Source: Saccharopolyspora indica (lineage in GTDB: Bacteria; Actinomycetota; Actinomycetes; Mycobacteriales; Pseudonocardiaceae). From it: a DNA stretch of 64,000 nucleotides. A model generated the notes under the pieces. It had not been told where the DNA came from. It made no database searches and was given only the letters and a program-made list of their open reading frames with translations. Location of the stretch: assembly GCF_027853965.1 (NCBI RefSeq), contig NZ_JAQGLB010000026.1, positions 1 through 64,000 on the forward strand, in the 5' to 3' direction. Of the stretch, positions 1 to 9,743 are shown piece by piece (position 1 is the first letter of the stretch; every line of letters begins with the position of its first letter). Both the position numbers and the translations under genes were made by a program.

Positions 1-2
1 GG

Positions 3-3000
3 TTCTTGCACGATGCGGCGGAGTTCGATGCGGAGTTCTTCGGGATTTCGCCGCGTGAGGCGTTGGTGATGGATCCGCAGCAGCGGTTGTTGCTGGAGAC
101 GTCGTGGGAAGCGGTCGAACGGGCCGGTCTGGATCCCGCGAGCCTGCGCGGCACGTCCACCGGGGTCTTCGTGGGCGTCATCGACCAGGACTACGGGCCG
201 CGCGCCCAGGAGGCGCCCGAATCCGTCGGCGGCTACCTGATGACGGGCACCCTGCCCGCCGTCGCCTCCGGCCGCATCGCCTACAGCCTCGGGCTGGAGG
301 GGCCCGCTGTCACGGTGGACACCGCTTGCTCGTCGTCGCTGGTCGCGCTGCACATGGCGGCCCGGTCGCTGCGCCAGGGCGAGTGCGAACTGGCGCTGGC
401 GGGCGGCGCGTCGGTGATGGCCACGCCGGATCTCTTCGTGGAGTTCAGCAGGCAGCGCGGCCTGTCGCCGGACGGCCGGTGCCGCTCGTTCGCGGCAGGC
501 GCCGACGGCACCGGGTGGTCCGAGGGCGCTGGCGTCCTGCTGCTGGAACGGTTGTCCGACGCGCGGCGCCGAGGTCACCCCGTGCTCGCGGTGCTGCGCG
601 GCAGCGCCATCAACTCCGACGGCGCCTCGAACGGGCTCACCGCGCCGAGCGGCCCCGCCCAGCAGCGGGTCATCCGGGCCGCGCTGGCCGAGGCCGGGCT
701 GTCCGCGCAGGACGTCGACGCGGTCGAGGCGCACGGCACCGCGACCACCCTCGGCGACCCGATCGAGGCGGAGGCGCTGCTGGCGACCTACGGCCGGGAT
801 CGCACCGAGCCGCTCTGGCTGGGTTCGCTGAAGTCCAACATCGGGCACTCGCAGGCCGCCGCCGGAGTCGGCGGGGTGATCAAGGCCGTGCAGTCCCTGC
901 GGCACGCGGTGCTGCCCGCCACCCTGCACGCGGAGGAACCGACCCCGCACGTGGACTGGGAGCGCGGTCGGGTGCGGCTGCTCTCCGAAGCCCGGCCGTG
1001 GCCCGAGGTCGACCGGCCGCGGCGGATGGCGGTGTCGTCCTTCGGCGTCAGCGGGACCAACGCGCACGCCATCCTGGAGGCCTGCGAGCCGGACGCCGCG
1101 GTGGACCCGACGCCGCCGGTCACCGTGCCCGTGGCGGTTTCCGGGGTGAGCCCGCAGGCGCTGCGCACCCAGGCGGCCCGGCTGCTCGACCACCTCGACG
1201 CGCACCCGGACCTGGGCATCGCCGACATCGCACTGTCCACTGCGACCACCCGCGCCGCGCTGGAGCACCGGGCGGTCGTGGTGGCCACCGAGCACGCCCA
1301 GCTGCGCGCCGGGCTGGCCGCCATCGCCGCCGGGCAGGACAGCCCCTCGGTGCGCGTCGGTGCCGCTTCCGGCGGGGAGCAGCGGATCGCGTTCCTCTTC
1401 GCCGGCCAGGGTTCGCAGCAGCCCGGCATGGGGCGTGAGCTGGCCGAGCGGTTCCCGGTGTTCGCGGAGGCCTTCAACGAGGTCTGCACCGCGCTGGCCG
1501 CGCACGGCGTCACCGATCCGCGCCGCGCCGTCGACCTCGACCCGACCGACCTGGCCCAGCCCGCGCTGTTCGCGTTCGAGGTCGCCATGGCCAGGTTGCT
1601 GATGTCCTGGAACGTCCGCCCCGAGGTCGTCGCCGGTCACTCCGTCGGCGAGTTCGCCGCCGCGCACCTGGCCGGTGTGTTCGGCCTCGACGACGCCTGC
1701 CGGGTGATCGCCGCCCGCGGCAGGCTGATGGCCGCGCTGCCCGCCGGCGGCGCGATGACCGCCGTGGGGCTGCCCGAGGACGAGGTCCGCCCGCTGCTGG
1801 CGGGTGTCGTCGACATCGCCGCGGTCAACGGGCCCGCCTCGGTGGTGATCTCCGGTGCCGAAGCCGACGTGGCCGCGGTGGCCGAGCTCGCGGCCGCGCG
1901 CGGGGCCAAGACCAAGCGGCTGCGGGTCAGCCACGCGTTCCACTCCGCGCTCGTGGAACCGGTGCTCGCCGAGTTCCGCGAGGTGGTCGCGGGCGTGCGG
2001 CGGAACCGCCCGGTGCTGCCCGTGGCCTCCGGGCTGACCGGCGAGCTCGTCACCGACGAGCTGTGCGACCCGGACTACTGGGTGCGCCACGCCCGCGACG
2101 CCGTGCGGTTCGCCGACGCGGTCGCCGCCGCGGAGTCCTGCGAGATCACCGCTTTCGTCGAGATCGGACCGGACGGGGCGCTCAGCGGAATGCTGGACAC
2201 CACCGCGCTCGTCGTGCCGACCGCGCGCGGGGGCCGCGCCGAGGTCGACTCGGCGCTCGGGGCGGCGGGCGCCCTGCACACCGCCGGGTCCGATGTGGAC
2301 TGGACCGAGGTGTTCGCGGGCACCGGGGCGCACCGGGTCGACCTGCCCACCTACGGCTTCCAGCGCAACCGCCACTGGCTGGAGCCGGTGCGCCCGGAAC
2401 CGGCCGCGGACGAGGTGGGAGCCCGGTTCTGGTCCGCTGTGGACGGTGCGCGGTGGACCGAGATCGCCGAGGCCATCGACGTCGACGCCGACGCGCCGCT
2501 CTCGCTCGCGCTGCCCAAGCTCGCCGCCTGGCGGAAGCGGGCGGACGAGCTGTCCAGGACCGACCGGTGGTGCCACCGGCTGGAGTGGCGACCGCTGCCG
2601 GAACCGCCGACCGCGCGGCTGTCCGGGACCTGGTTGCTGCTCACGGCCCCGGGCGGAACACCCGCTGACGACGCCGAAGCCGCCCTGAGCGCGGCGGGCG
2701 CCGAGGTGCGGCGGGTGGAGCTGGCCGACGCCGACCGCGCGGACGTGCTGGCCCGGATCACCTCCATGGTGCCGGAGCAGACCGGCGTCGCGGGTGTGCT
2801 CTCGCTGGCCGCGGCGGGTGGCGTGGAAGGCGGTGCGCCCATCGGGCTGGCCCGGACCGCCGCTGTCGTCCAAGCGCTGGGTGATGCCGGGATCGACGCT
2901 CCGCTGTGGTGCGTCACCGCCGGTGCCGTGGACGTGGACGGTTCGGGACCTCCGGTGCCGGAGCTGGCAGCGGTGTGGGGACTGGGCCGGGTCGCGGCGC

Positions 3001-4454
3001 TGGAGCACCCCGAGCGCTGGGGCGGGTTGCTCGACCTCGGGGCCGAGAGCGGTCGACGGGCCTGGCGGCACGTCGCAGCGGTGCTCGCCGGGATGGGGGA
3101 GGACCAGGTGGTGCTCACCCCGTCCGGGCCCGCCGGTGCCCGGCTGGTCCGCGCGGTGCCGGATGCCGTGGCGTGGCGGCCCCGCGGCACGGTGCTGATC
3201 ACCGGCGGCAGCGGTGCCCTCGGTGCGCACGTGGCCCGGTCGCTGGCCGCCGCGGGTGCCGAGCACCTGGTGCTGGTCAGCCGCCGGGGCGAACAAGCGC
3301 CGGGCGCCGCTGAGCTGGTCGCCGAGCTGTCCGCCGATGGCACCCGGGTCACCGTCGCCGCCTGCGACGTGGCGGACCGGGACGGGCTCGCGGCGCTGAT
3401 CGCGGAACTGCCGCCCACCGCTGTGGTGCACACCGCGGGAGTGGTGGACGACGGCGTGCTCGACGGGCTCACCACGGCCCGGCTCGCCGACGTGCGCGCG
3501 CCGAAGGCGACGGCGGCCTGGCACCTGCACGACCTGACCCGCCACCTCGACCTGGACGCGTTCGTGCTGTTCTCCTCGGCGGCGGGCGTGCTCGGCAACG
3601 CGGGACAGGGCAACTACGCCGCCGCCAACGCCGAGCTGGACGCCCTCGCGCAGCACCGCAGGGCCGCCGGTCTTCCCGCGACCTCGATCGCCTGGGGAGC
3701 CTGGGCCGGTGCGGGCATGGCGGTGGATCCGGTCACCGCCGAACGGCTGCGGCGTGACGGCGTGCGGCCGATGGAACCGGCCGAGGCGCTGTCCGTGCTC
3801 TGGCGGACCGTCAACTCGGAGCGGGCGCACGCGCTGGTCGCCGACATCGACTGGGCCCAGCTGGCGGCGGCCGTCACGGTCGCGCGACCGAGCCCGCTGC
3901 TCACCGACCTCGCGGGCGCCCCGGCATCGAACGGTTCCGCCGCGGCGCCGGAGCCCACGTCGGCCGAGCGCCTGGCCGAGGTGGAGCCGGGTGAGCGCGC
4001 CCGGCTGCTGCTGGAGGTCGTGACGGAGACCGTCGCGGCGGTGCTGGGCCACGAACCGGGCGCGGTCCTCGCCGACCGGGCGTTCATCGACCTCGGGTTC
4101 GACTCGCTGACCTCGGTGGAGCTGCGCAACCGGCTCGCCGCGGCCACCGGGCTGCGGCTCACCGCGACGCTGGCCTTCGACCACCCGACCCCGGAGGCGC
4201 TGGCCGGGCACCTGAGCGAGCTGCTGGTACCCGCGGAACCGCAGGCCGACCTGGTCGCCGACCTCGACCGCTTCGCCGCGGCCGCCACCGGCGCGAACGA
4301 CCCCGACCTCCGGGCCGGGCTGGCGGGCCGGCTGCGCGCCCTGGCCGAGCAGCTGGCGCCCGCACCCGCCACGACCACCCGCGACGTGCTGAGCGCGTCC
4401 CGGGACGAGCTGTTCGACCTCATCGACAACGATCTGGGGGTGTCCGACCGATGA
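3..4454 (+). CDS. Modular type I polyketide synthase, 5'-truncated: KS(partial)-AT(malonyl)-KR-ACP
   Basis: The frame is already open at the window edge, inside a ketosynthase domain, so the true start and any earlier modules lie upstream; the TTG near base 6 is not a start. Counting residues from base 6: KS to about 355 with active-site Cys108 (DTACSSS), AT about 460-750, KR about 1060-1240, ACP with its phosphopantetheine Ser about 1367 (LGFDSL). The AT carries GHSVGE and HAFH, the signature for malonyl-CoA. The KR keeps the NADPH loop (TGGSGALG) and catalytic Ser, Tyr and Asn. It has VDD in the LDD position and no Trp marker, so it is probably B-type, giving a D-configured hydroxyl. No DH or ER is present. 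The C-terminus (DELFDLIDNDL) looks like a docking helix that would pair with the coiled coil opening the next protein. The stop overlaps the next ATG (ATGA). Confidence 0.95.
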   Translation, partial: FLHDAAEFDAEFFGISPREALVMDPQQRLLLETSWEAVERAGLDPASLRGTSTGVFVGVIDQDYGPRAQEAPESVGGYLMTGTLPAVASGRIAYSLGLEGPAVTVDTACSSSLVALHMAARSLRQGECELALAGGASVMATPDLFVEFSRQRGLSPDGRCRSFAAGADGTGWSEGAGVLLLERLSDARRRGHPVLAVLRGSAINSDGASNGLTAPSGPAQQRVIRAALAEAGLSAQDVDAVEAHGTATTLGDPIEAEALLATYGRDRTEPLWLGSLKSNIGHSQAAAGVGGVIKAVQSLRHAVLPATLHAEEPTPHVDWERGRVRLLSEARPWPEVDRPRRMAVSSFGVSGTNAHAILEACEPDAAVDPTPPVTVPVAVSGVSPQALRTQAARLLDHLDAHPDLGIADIALSTATTRAALEHRAVVVATEHAQLRAGLAAIAAGQDSPSVRVGAASGGEQRIAFLFAGQGSQQPGMGRELAERFPVFAEAFNEVCTALAAHGVTDPRRAVDLDPTDLAQPALFAFEVAMARLLMSWNVRPEVVAGHSVGEFAAAHLAGVFGLDDACRVIAARGRLMAALPAGGAMTAVGLPEDEVRPLLAGVVDIAAVNGPASVVISGAEADVAAVAELAAARGAKTKRLRVSHAFHSALVEPVLAEFREVVAGVRRNRPVLPVASGLTGELVTDELCDPDYWVRHARDAVRFADAVAAAESCEITAFVEIGPDGALSGMLDTTALVVPTARGGRAEVDSALGAAGALHTAGSDVDWTEVFAGTGAHRVDLPTYGFQRNRHWLEPVRPEPAADEVGARFWSAVDGARWTEIAEAIDVDADAPLSLALPKLAAWRKRADELSRTDRWCHRLEWRPLPEPPTARLSGTWLLLTAPGGTPADDAEAALSAAGAEVRRVELADADRADVLARITSMVPEQTGVAGVLSLAAAGGVEGGAPIGLARTAAVVQALGDAGIDAPLWCVTAGAVDVDGSGPPVPELAAVWGLGRVAALEHPERWGGLLDLGAESGRRAWRHVAAVLAGMGEDQVVLTPSGPAGARLVRAVPDAVAWRPRGTVLITGGSGALGAHVARSLAAAGAEHLVLVSRRGEQAPGAAELVAELSADGTRVTVAACDVADRDGLAALIAELPPTAVVHTAGVVDDGVLDGLTTARLADVRAPKATAAWHLHDLTRHLDLDAFVLFSSAAGVLGNAGQGNYAAANAELDALAQHRRAAGLPATSIAWGAWAGAGMAVDPVTAERLRRDGVRPMEPAEALSVLWRTVNSERAHALVADIDWAQLAAAVTVARPSPLLTDLAGAPASNGSAAAPEPTSAERLAEVEPGERARLLLEVVTETVAAVLGHEPGAVLADRAFIDLGFDSLTSVELRNRLAAATGLRLTATLAFDHPTPEALAGHLSELLVPAEPQADLVADLDRFAAAATGANDPDLRAGLAGRLRALAEQLAPAPATTTRDVLSASRDELFDLIDNDLGVSDR

Positions 4455-7400
4455 CCGGCGACGACAAGGTCCTGGACTACCTGCGCCGCGTCACCGCCGA
4501 CCTGCAGGCGACCCGCGAGCGGCTGCGGCAGGCCGAGGAGGCCGACGGCGAGCCCATCGCGATCATCGGCATGGCCTGCCGGTTCCCGGGCGGTGTGCGC
4601 TCTCCGGAGGACCTGTGGCGGTTGGTCTCCGAGGGGACCGACGCGATCGGGCCGTTCCCGGCCGACCGGGGCTGGGACCTCGCCGCGCTGGCCGCCCCGA
4701 CCGGCCCGGGGCGGTCGGTCACGCAGGAGGGCGGATTCCTGGACGGGGCGGCGGATTTCGACGCGGAGTTCTTCGGGATCTCGCCGCGGGAGGCGCTGGC
4801 GATGGATCCGCAGCACCGGCTGCTGCTGGAAACCTCCTGGGAGGCGTTCGAGCGCGCGGGGATCGACCCCCGGTCCGCGCGCGGGAGCCGCACCGGCGTG
4901 TTCCTGGGCACCAACGGGCGGGATTACCCCGAGCTGCTGCGGAACGCCCCCGACGCGGTGGAGGGGCACGCGGGTATCGGCAACGCATCCAGCGTGCTCT
5001 CCGGTCGGGTGGCTTATGCACTGGGGTTGGAGGGGCCTGCGCTGAGCGTGGACACGGCGTGCTCGTCGTCGCTGGTCGCGCTGCACCTCGCCTGCCAGTC
5101 GCTGCGCCGTGGCGAGTCGACCACGGCGCTCGCGGGCGGCGCGACGGTGATGGCCACCCCCGGCACGTTCGTGGAGTTCACCCGCCAGCAGGGCCTCGCT
5201 CCCGACGGGCGCTGCAAGGCCTTCGCGGATGCCGCTGACGGCACCGGTTGGGGCGAGGGTGTGGGTGTTGTGGTGTTGGAGCGGTTGTCGGTGGCGCGGG
5301 GTTTGGGTCGTCGTGTGTTGGGTGTGGTGCGGGGTTCTGCGGTGAATTCGGATGGTGCGTCGAATGGTTTGACGGCGCCGAGTGGTCCGTCGCAGGAGCG
5401 GGTGGTGCGGCGGGCGTTGGTGGTGTCGGGTGTGTCGGCGGGGTCGGTGGATGTGGTGGAGGGGCATGGGACGGGGACGGTGTTGGGGGATCCGATTGAG
5501 GTGCAGGCGTTGCAGCGGGTGTATGGGCGGGGGCGTTCGCGGGATGTGTTGTTGGGTTCGGTGAAGTCGAATGTGGGTCATGCGCAGGCGGCTGCGGGTG
5601 TTGCGGGTGTGATGAAGATGGTGTTGGCGATGCGGTGGGGGGTGGTGCCTGCGTCGTTGCATGTGGGTGGGGTGTCGTCGCGGGTGGAGTGGTCGGGTGG
5701 TGGTGTTGAGGTGGTGGATCGGGCGCGGGAGTGGCCGGTGGTGGTGGGTCGTCCGCGTCGTGCTGGGGTGTCGTCGTTTGGTGTGTCGGGTACTAATGCG
5801 CATGTCATCCTCGAAGCCGCAGAAGAACCCGAGATTCACGAGTCCGCTGTGGACGGTCTGGTGCCGTGGGTGATCTCCGCCCGGACCCCGGAGGCGTTGC
5901 GGGAGCAGGCTGCGCGGCTGTGCGAGCACGCCCCGCGGGCAGCCGTCGACGTCGCCCACACGCTGCACACCGGCCGGGCCGCGCTGGAGCACCGCGCGGT
6001 CGTCGTCGGTGCTGATCGCGCCACCATGCTCGAAGGTCTCCGCGCGGTGGCGGAGGGAGCTCCCGCACCGCAGGTCGTCCACGGAAAGGCCCGCACGACG
6101 GGGAAGACGGTGTTCGTGTTTCCGGGTCAGGGTTCGCAGTGGGTTGGTATGGGGGTCGATCTGCTGGGGTCGTCGCCGGTTTTCGCGGAGCGGTTCGCGG
6201 AGTGCTCGGAGGCGTTGGAGCGCTTTGTTGAGTGGTCGCCGCGAGCGATGCTGGGCGATGAGTCCGGGTTGTTGCGGGTGGATGTTGTTCAGCCGTTGTT
6301 GTGGGCGGTGATGGTCTCGCTCGCGGCGGTGTGGGAGTCGTTCGGGGTGAAACCTGATGCGGTGGTGGGGCATTCGCAGGGCGAGATCGCTGCGGCCGTG
6401 GTCTCGGGTGCGTTGTCGGTCGAAGATGGTGCCAGGATCGTTGCTCTGCGGAGCAGTGCGCTGAAGGCTCTGGCCGGGCGTGGCGGCATGGTTTCGATCG
6501 CTGAGTCTGCTGACCGGGTGCGGGAGCGGATTTCGCAGTGGGGTGAGCGTGTTTCGGTTGCTGCGGTGAACGGTCCGGCGGTGACGGTGGTCGCGGGTGA
6601 ACCTGCGGCGCTGGAGGAGTTGATCGAGGCGTGTGAGGCCGAGGATGTGCGGGCCCGGCGGATCCCGGTGGATTATGCGTCTCATTCGGCTCAGGTGGAG
6701 AGTTTGCAAGATGAACTGCTGGCTGTCCTGGAGCCGGTGCGGCCGGTGGCGGGTCGTGTTCCGCTTCTGTCCACTGTGTCTGGTGTGGAAACCGATGGGT
6801 CGGATTTGGATGGCAAGTACTGGTTCCGGAATTTGCGTGAGCCGGTGGAGTTCGAACAAGCGGTGTCCCGGTTGGTGGGGTCGGGGTGCGGGTTGTTCGT
6901 GGAGTGCTCGCCGCATCCGGTGCTGACGCTGGGTGTTCAGCAGACCGCTGAGGATGCTGTCGTGGTGGGCACTTTGCGCCGCGATGCTGGTGGCATGGAC
7001 CGGGTGCTGCTGTCCGCGGCGGAGGTGCACGTCGCTGGTGCTCGCGTCGACTTCAGCCCGCTGTTCCAGGGCGGTCGGCTCGTGGACCTGCCCACCTACC
7101 CCTTCCAGCGCGAGCGGTTCTGGCCGACGGTGCGCCCCGCCGTCGGAGACCTCGACGCGGGTGGCCTCGACCCGGCGGGGCACCCGCTGCTGGGCGCCGT
7201 CGTCGAGCGGGCCGACGGCGGGGTGGTGCTGACCGGTCGACTCGGCTTGGACACCCACCCCTGGCTGGCCGACCACGTCGTGCGCGGCACCGCGCTGCTG
7301 CCCGCGGGGGCCTTCGTCGACCTCGCGGTGCACGCGGGCGATCTGGTCGGCTGCGACCAGGTCGACGAGCTCACCCTCGAAGCGCCGCTGGCCGTCCCCG

Positions 7401-9703
7401 ACCACGGCGGTGCCCGCCTGCACGTCACCGTCGGCGGCCCGGACGCCTCGGGAACCCGGTCCGTCGCGGTGCACTCGCGCAACGACAGCGGCTGGACCCG
7501 GCACGCCACCGGCACCCTCAGCGCAGCCGAGTCCGATGTGGACGCCCAGGGCGGTCAATGGCCCCCGGGCGGAGCGGTTCCGGTCGACCTCGACGGCTGG
7601 TGGGACCACTTGGCCGCCCTCGGCGTGGACTACGGCCCGGCGTTCCGGTGCCTGCGCGCGGTGTGGCGGCACGGCGACGATCTGTACGCCGAAGCGGCCC
7701 TGCCCGACCCCGCCGCGGCAGAGGGGTTCGGCGTGCACCCGGCGCTGCTCGACGCCGCATCCCAGGCCACCGCGCTGCTCGCGGACGACCGAACGGCCCG
7801 GATGCCCTTCTCCTGGACCGGGTTCCGCCTGCACGGCACCGGTGCTACCTCGGTGCGGATCCGGGTGTCACCGCGCGGCGCGGACACCGTGAGCTTGTCG
7901 ATCACCGACCCGGCGGGCGCTCCCGTGGCCACCGTCGGCTCGCTGGTCTCCCGCCCGGCCCCCGCTGCGGGCGTCGCACGGGCGGGCGGCCTGTACACCC
8001 TCGACTGGATCGACTTCCCCGGCGGCCTCGGCGGCGGGCAACCGGCCGGCGAGGTCGTGCACCTGCGCTGCGATCCCGCCCCGGACGACCCCCGCGCCCC
8101 GCTCGGCCGCGTGCTGGATGCGCTGCGGGACGCGCTCTCCAGCGACGACGGCCTGCTCGTGGTGCGCACCCGGGGCGCTGTGGCCACCGACGACCCCGAC
8201 CCGGCCGGCGCTGCGGTGTGGGGACTGGTCCGGTCCGCGCAGCGCGAGCACCCGGGCCGGATCGTGCTCGTCGACGTGGACGACGACCCGGCGTCCGAGC
8301 GCGCGCTCACCGCCGCGATCGGCACCGGCGAGCCCCAGCTGGCGCTGCGAGCGGGCAGGGCGCTCGTGCCTCGCCTGACGGCGGTGCCCGCGGACGGCTC
8401 GGCGGTGGAGTTCCCGCGTGACGGGACCGTCCTGGTGACCGGGGCACCCGCAGGGCTCGGCGGTCTCGTCGCCCGCCATCTCGTGACCGCGCACGACGTC
8501 GCGCACGTCCTGTTCGTCTCGCGCCGCGGTGCGGACGCTCCCGGTGCCGACCGGCTGCGGGACGACCTGACCGCTGCGGGCGCCGCGATCACGATCGCCG
8601 CCTGCGACGCCGCCGACCGGGACGCGATGGCTGCCCTGCTGGCCGGAATCCCGGCCGAGCGGCCGCTGCGCGCCGTCGTGCACACGGCCGCCGTGCTCGC
8701 CGACGGTGTCGTCACCGCCGTGACCGATGCGGACCTGGACCGCGTGCTGCGCGCCAAGGCCGATGCCGCTCAGGTGCTCGACGAGCTGACCGCCGACGCG
8801 GATCTCGCCGAGTTCGTCCTGTTCTCGTCGGCATCGGGGACGCTCGGTGGCCCCGGCATGGCGGCCTACGCCGCGGCCAACGCACATCTCGACGCCTTCG
8901 CCGCCGCTCGGCGGTCTCGCGGTCTGCCCGCCCGGTCGCTGGCCTGGGGCCTGTGGGCCGACACCGGGGGCATCGCGGGCAGGCTCGCGAGCACCGCGGT
9001 CGACCGCATGGTCCGCGCGGGCGTCGCAGCGCTGAGCGAGCAGGACGGCCTGGCGCTGTTCGACGCCGCCCTGGCCTGCGAAGCCCCGGCCGTGCTGCCG
9101 ATGCGGCTGGACGTCGCCGCGCTGCGGGCGGGCGGCCCTGAGCTCGCCCCGCTGCTGGCCGGTCTGGTCCGCCCCCAGGTGCGGCGCGCGGCCGTGGGCG
9201 GGAGCGACGACGGGCGGCCTCCGGCGGACCTGGCCGAACCGGGGGCGCTGCTCGACCTGGTGCGCGGGCACGTGGCGACCGTCCTCGGCCACGGCTCCGC
9301 CCGCAAGGTTCCCGAGGACCGGCCGCTGCGCGAACTCGGCTTCGACTCGCTCACCGCGGTGGAACTGCGCAACCGGCTCGTCGCGGCCACCGGGCTGCGC
9401 CTGCCGCCGACCCTGGCCTTCGACCACCCGAGCGCCGCGGCGCTCGCCGCGCACCTGCGCGCCGCGTTGTTCGGCGACGAGGTGGACGGGGCGGCGGCGC
9501 TGTTCGACCACCTCGACAGGCTCGCCGCGGACCTGGCCGCGACCGCGCTGAGCCAGGACGAACGCGCCGACGTCGCCGCCAGGATGCGGGCCCTGCTCGC
9601 CGAGTGGGCCGGGGAACCCGGCGATCCCGGCGACGGCGGGCTGCCGGCCGGGGACGACGACGAGCTCTTCGCCTACATCGACAGCAAGCTCGGTCCCGCG
9701 TGA
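4451..9703 (+). CDS. Modular type I polyketide synthase: KS-AT(methylmalonyl)-DH-KR-ACP
   Basis: One module of 1750 aa. An N-terminal coiled-coil docking segment (residues 1-33, YLRRVTADL core) precedes KS (about 35-455, Cys204). AT (about 545-850) has GHSQGE and YASH, the methylmalonyl-CoA signature. DH (about 911-1195) keeps HxxxGxxxxP (HVVRGTALLP) and the LLDAASQA aspartate region, so it should be active. KR (about 1325-1510) keeps the NADPH loop, Lys, Ser and Tyr; its LDD motif is altered to LAD. The ACP serine is near 1633. Predicted result: an alpha-methyl trisubstituted alkene. The C-terminal tail (DELFAYIDSKL) resembles the other ELF-ID docking tails. The second half of the KS and most of the AT use T-ending codons (GGT, GTT, TCG) unlike the flanks and match the next gene, a sign of gene conversion. 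The start overlaps the previous stop by 4 bp. Confidence 0.96.
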   Translation: MTGDDKVLDYLRRVTADLQATRERLRQAEEADGEPIAIIGMACRFPGGVRSPEDLWRLVSEGTDAIGPFPADRGWDLAALAAPTGPGRSVTQEGGFLDGAADFDAEFFGISPREALAMDPQHRLLLETSWEAFERAGIDPRSARGSRTGVFLGTNGRDYPELLRNAPDAVEGHAGIGNASSVLSGRVAYALGLEGPALSVDTACSSSLVALHLACQSLRRGESTTALAGGATVMATPGTFVEFTRQQGLAPDGRCKAFADAADGTGWGEGVGVVVLERLSVARGLGRRVLGVVRGSAVNSDGASNGLTAPSGPSQERVVRRALVVSGVSAGSVDVVEGHGTGTVLGDPIEVQALQRVYGRGRSRDVLLGSVKSNVGHAQAAAGVAGVMKMVLAMRWGVVPASLHVGGVSSRVEWSGGGVEVVDRAREWPVVVGRPRRAGVSSFGVSGTNAHVILEAAEEPEIHESAVDGLVPWVISARTPEALREQAARLCEHAPRAAVDVAHTLHTGRAALEHRAVVVGADRATMLEGLRAVAEGAPAPQVVHGKARTTGKTVFVFPGQGSQWVGMGVDLLGSSPVFAERFAECSEALERFVEWSPRAMLGDESGLLRVDVVQPLLWAVMVSLAAVWESFGVKPDAVVGHSQGEIAAAVVSGALSVEDGARIVALRSSALKALAGRGGMVSIAESADRVRERISQWGERVSVAAVNGPAVTVVAGEPAALEELIEACEAEDVRARRIPVDYASHSAQVESLQDELLAVLEPVRPVAGRVPLLSTVSGVETDGSDLDGKYWFRNLREPVEFEQAVSRLVGSGCGLFVECSPHPVLTLGVQQTAEDAVVVGTLRRDAGGMDRVLLSAAEVHVAGARVDFSPLFQGGRLVDLPTYPFQRERFWPTVRPAVGDLDAGGLDPAGHPLLGAVVERADGGVVLTGRLGLDTHPWLADHVVRGTALLPAGAFVDLAVHAGDLVGCDQVDELTLEAPLAVPDHGGARLHVTVGGPDASGTRSVAVHSRNDSGWTRHATGTLSAAESDVDAQGGQWPPGGAVPVDLDGWWDHLAALGVDYGPAFRCLRAVWRHGDDLYAEAALPDPAAAEGFGVHPALLDAASQATALLADDRTARMPFSWTGFRLHGTGATSVRIRVSPRGADTVSLSITDPAGAPVATVGSLVSRPAPAAGVARAGGLYTLDWIDFPGGLGGGQPAGEVVHLRCDPAPDDPRAPLGRVLDALRDALSSDDGLLVVRTRGAVATDDPDPAGAAVWGLVRSAQREHPGRIVLVDVDDDPASERALTAAIGTGEPQLALRAGRALVPRLTAVPADGSAVEFPRDGTVLVTGAPAGLGGLVARHLVTAHDVAHVLFVSRRGADAPGADRLRDDLTAAGAAITIAACDAADRDAMAALLAGIPAERPLRAVVHTAAVLADGVVTAVTDADLDRVLRAKADAAQVLDELTADADLAEFVLFSSASGTLGGPGMAAYAAANAHLDAFAAARRSRGLPARSLAWGLWADTGGIAGRLASTAVDRMVRAGVAALSEQDGLALFDAALACEAPAVLPMRLDVAALRAGGPELAPLLAGLVRPQVRRAAVGGSDDGRPPADLAEPGALLDLVRGHVATVLGHGSARKVPEDRPLRELGFDSLTAVELRNRLVAATGLRLPPTLAFDHPSAAALAAHLRAALFGDEVDGAAALFDHLDRLAADLAATALSQDERADVAARMRALLAEWAGEPGDPGDGGLPAGDDDELFAYIDSKLGPA
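5254..5823 (+). repeat. 570-bp intra-cluster repeat, copy 1 (KS C-terminal half)
   Basis: By line-by-line reading this stretch is identical, without a gap, to 10547-11116 (constant offset 5293). It encodes the KS from just after the active-site region to the end of the KS (GTNAHVILEAA). Codons here end in T or G (GGT, GTT, TCG, AAT), unlike the C-ending codons on both sides. Identity at third positions means recent gene conversion or duplication rather than selection on protein. Confidence 0.9.
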
Positions 9704-9743
9704 CGCGGCCGGACTTCCACGACGACTGCACCGGGAGGCTCTG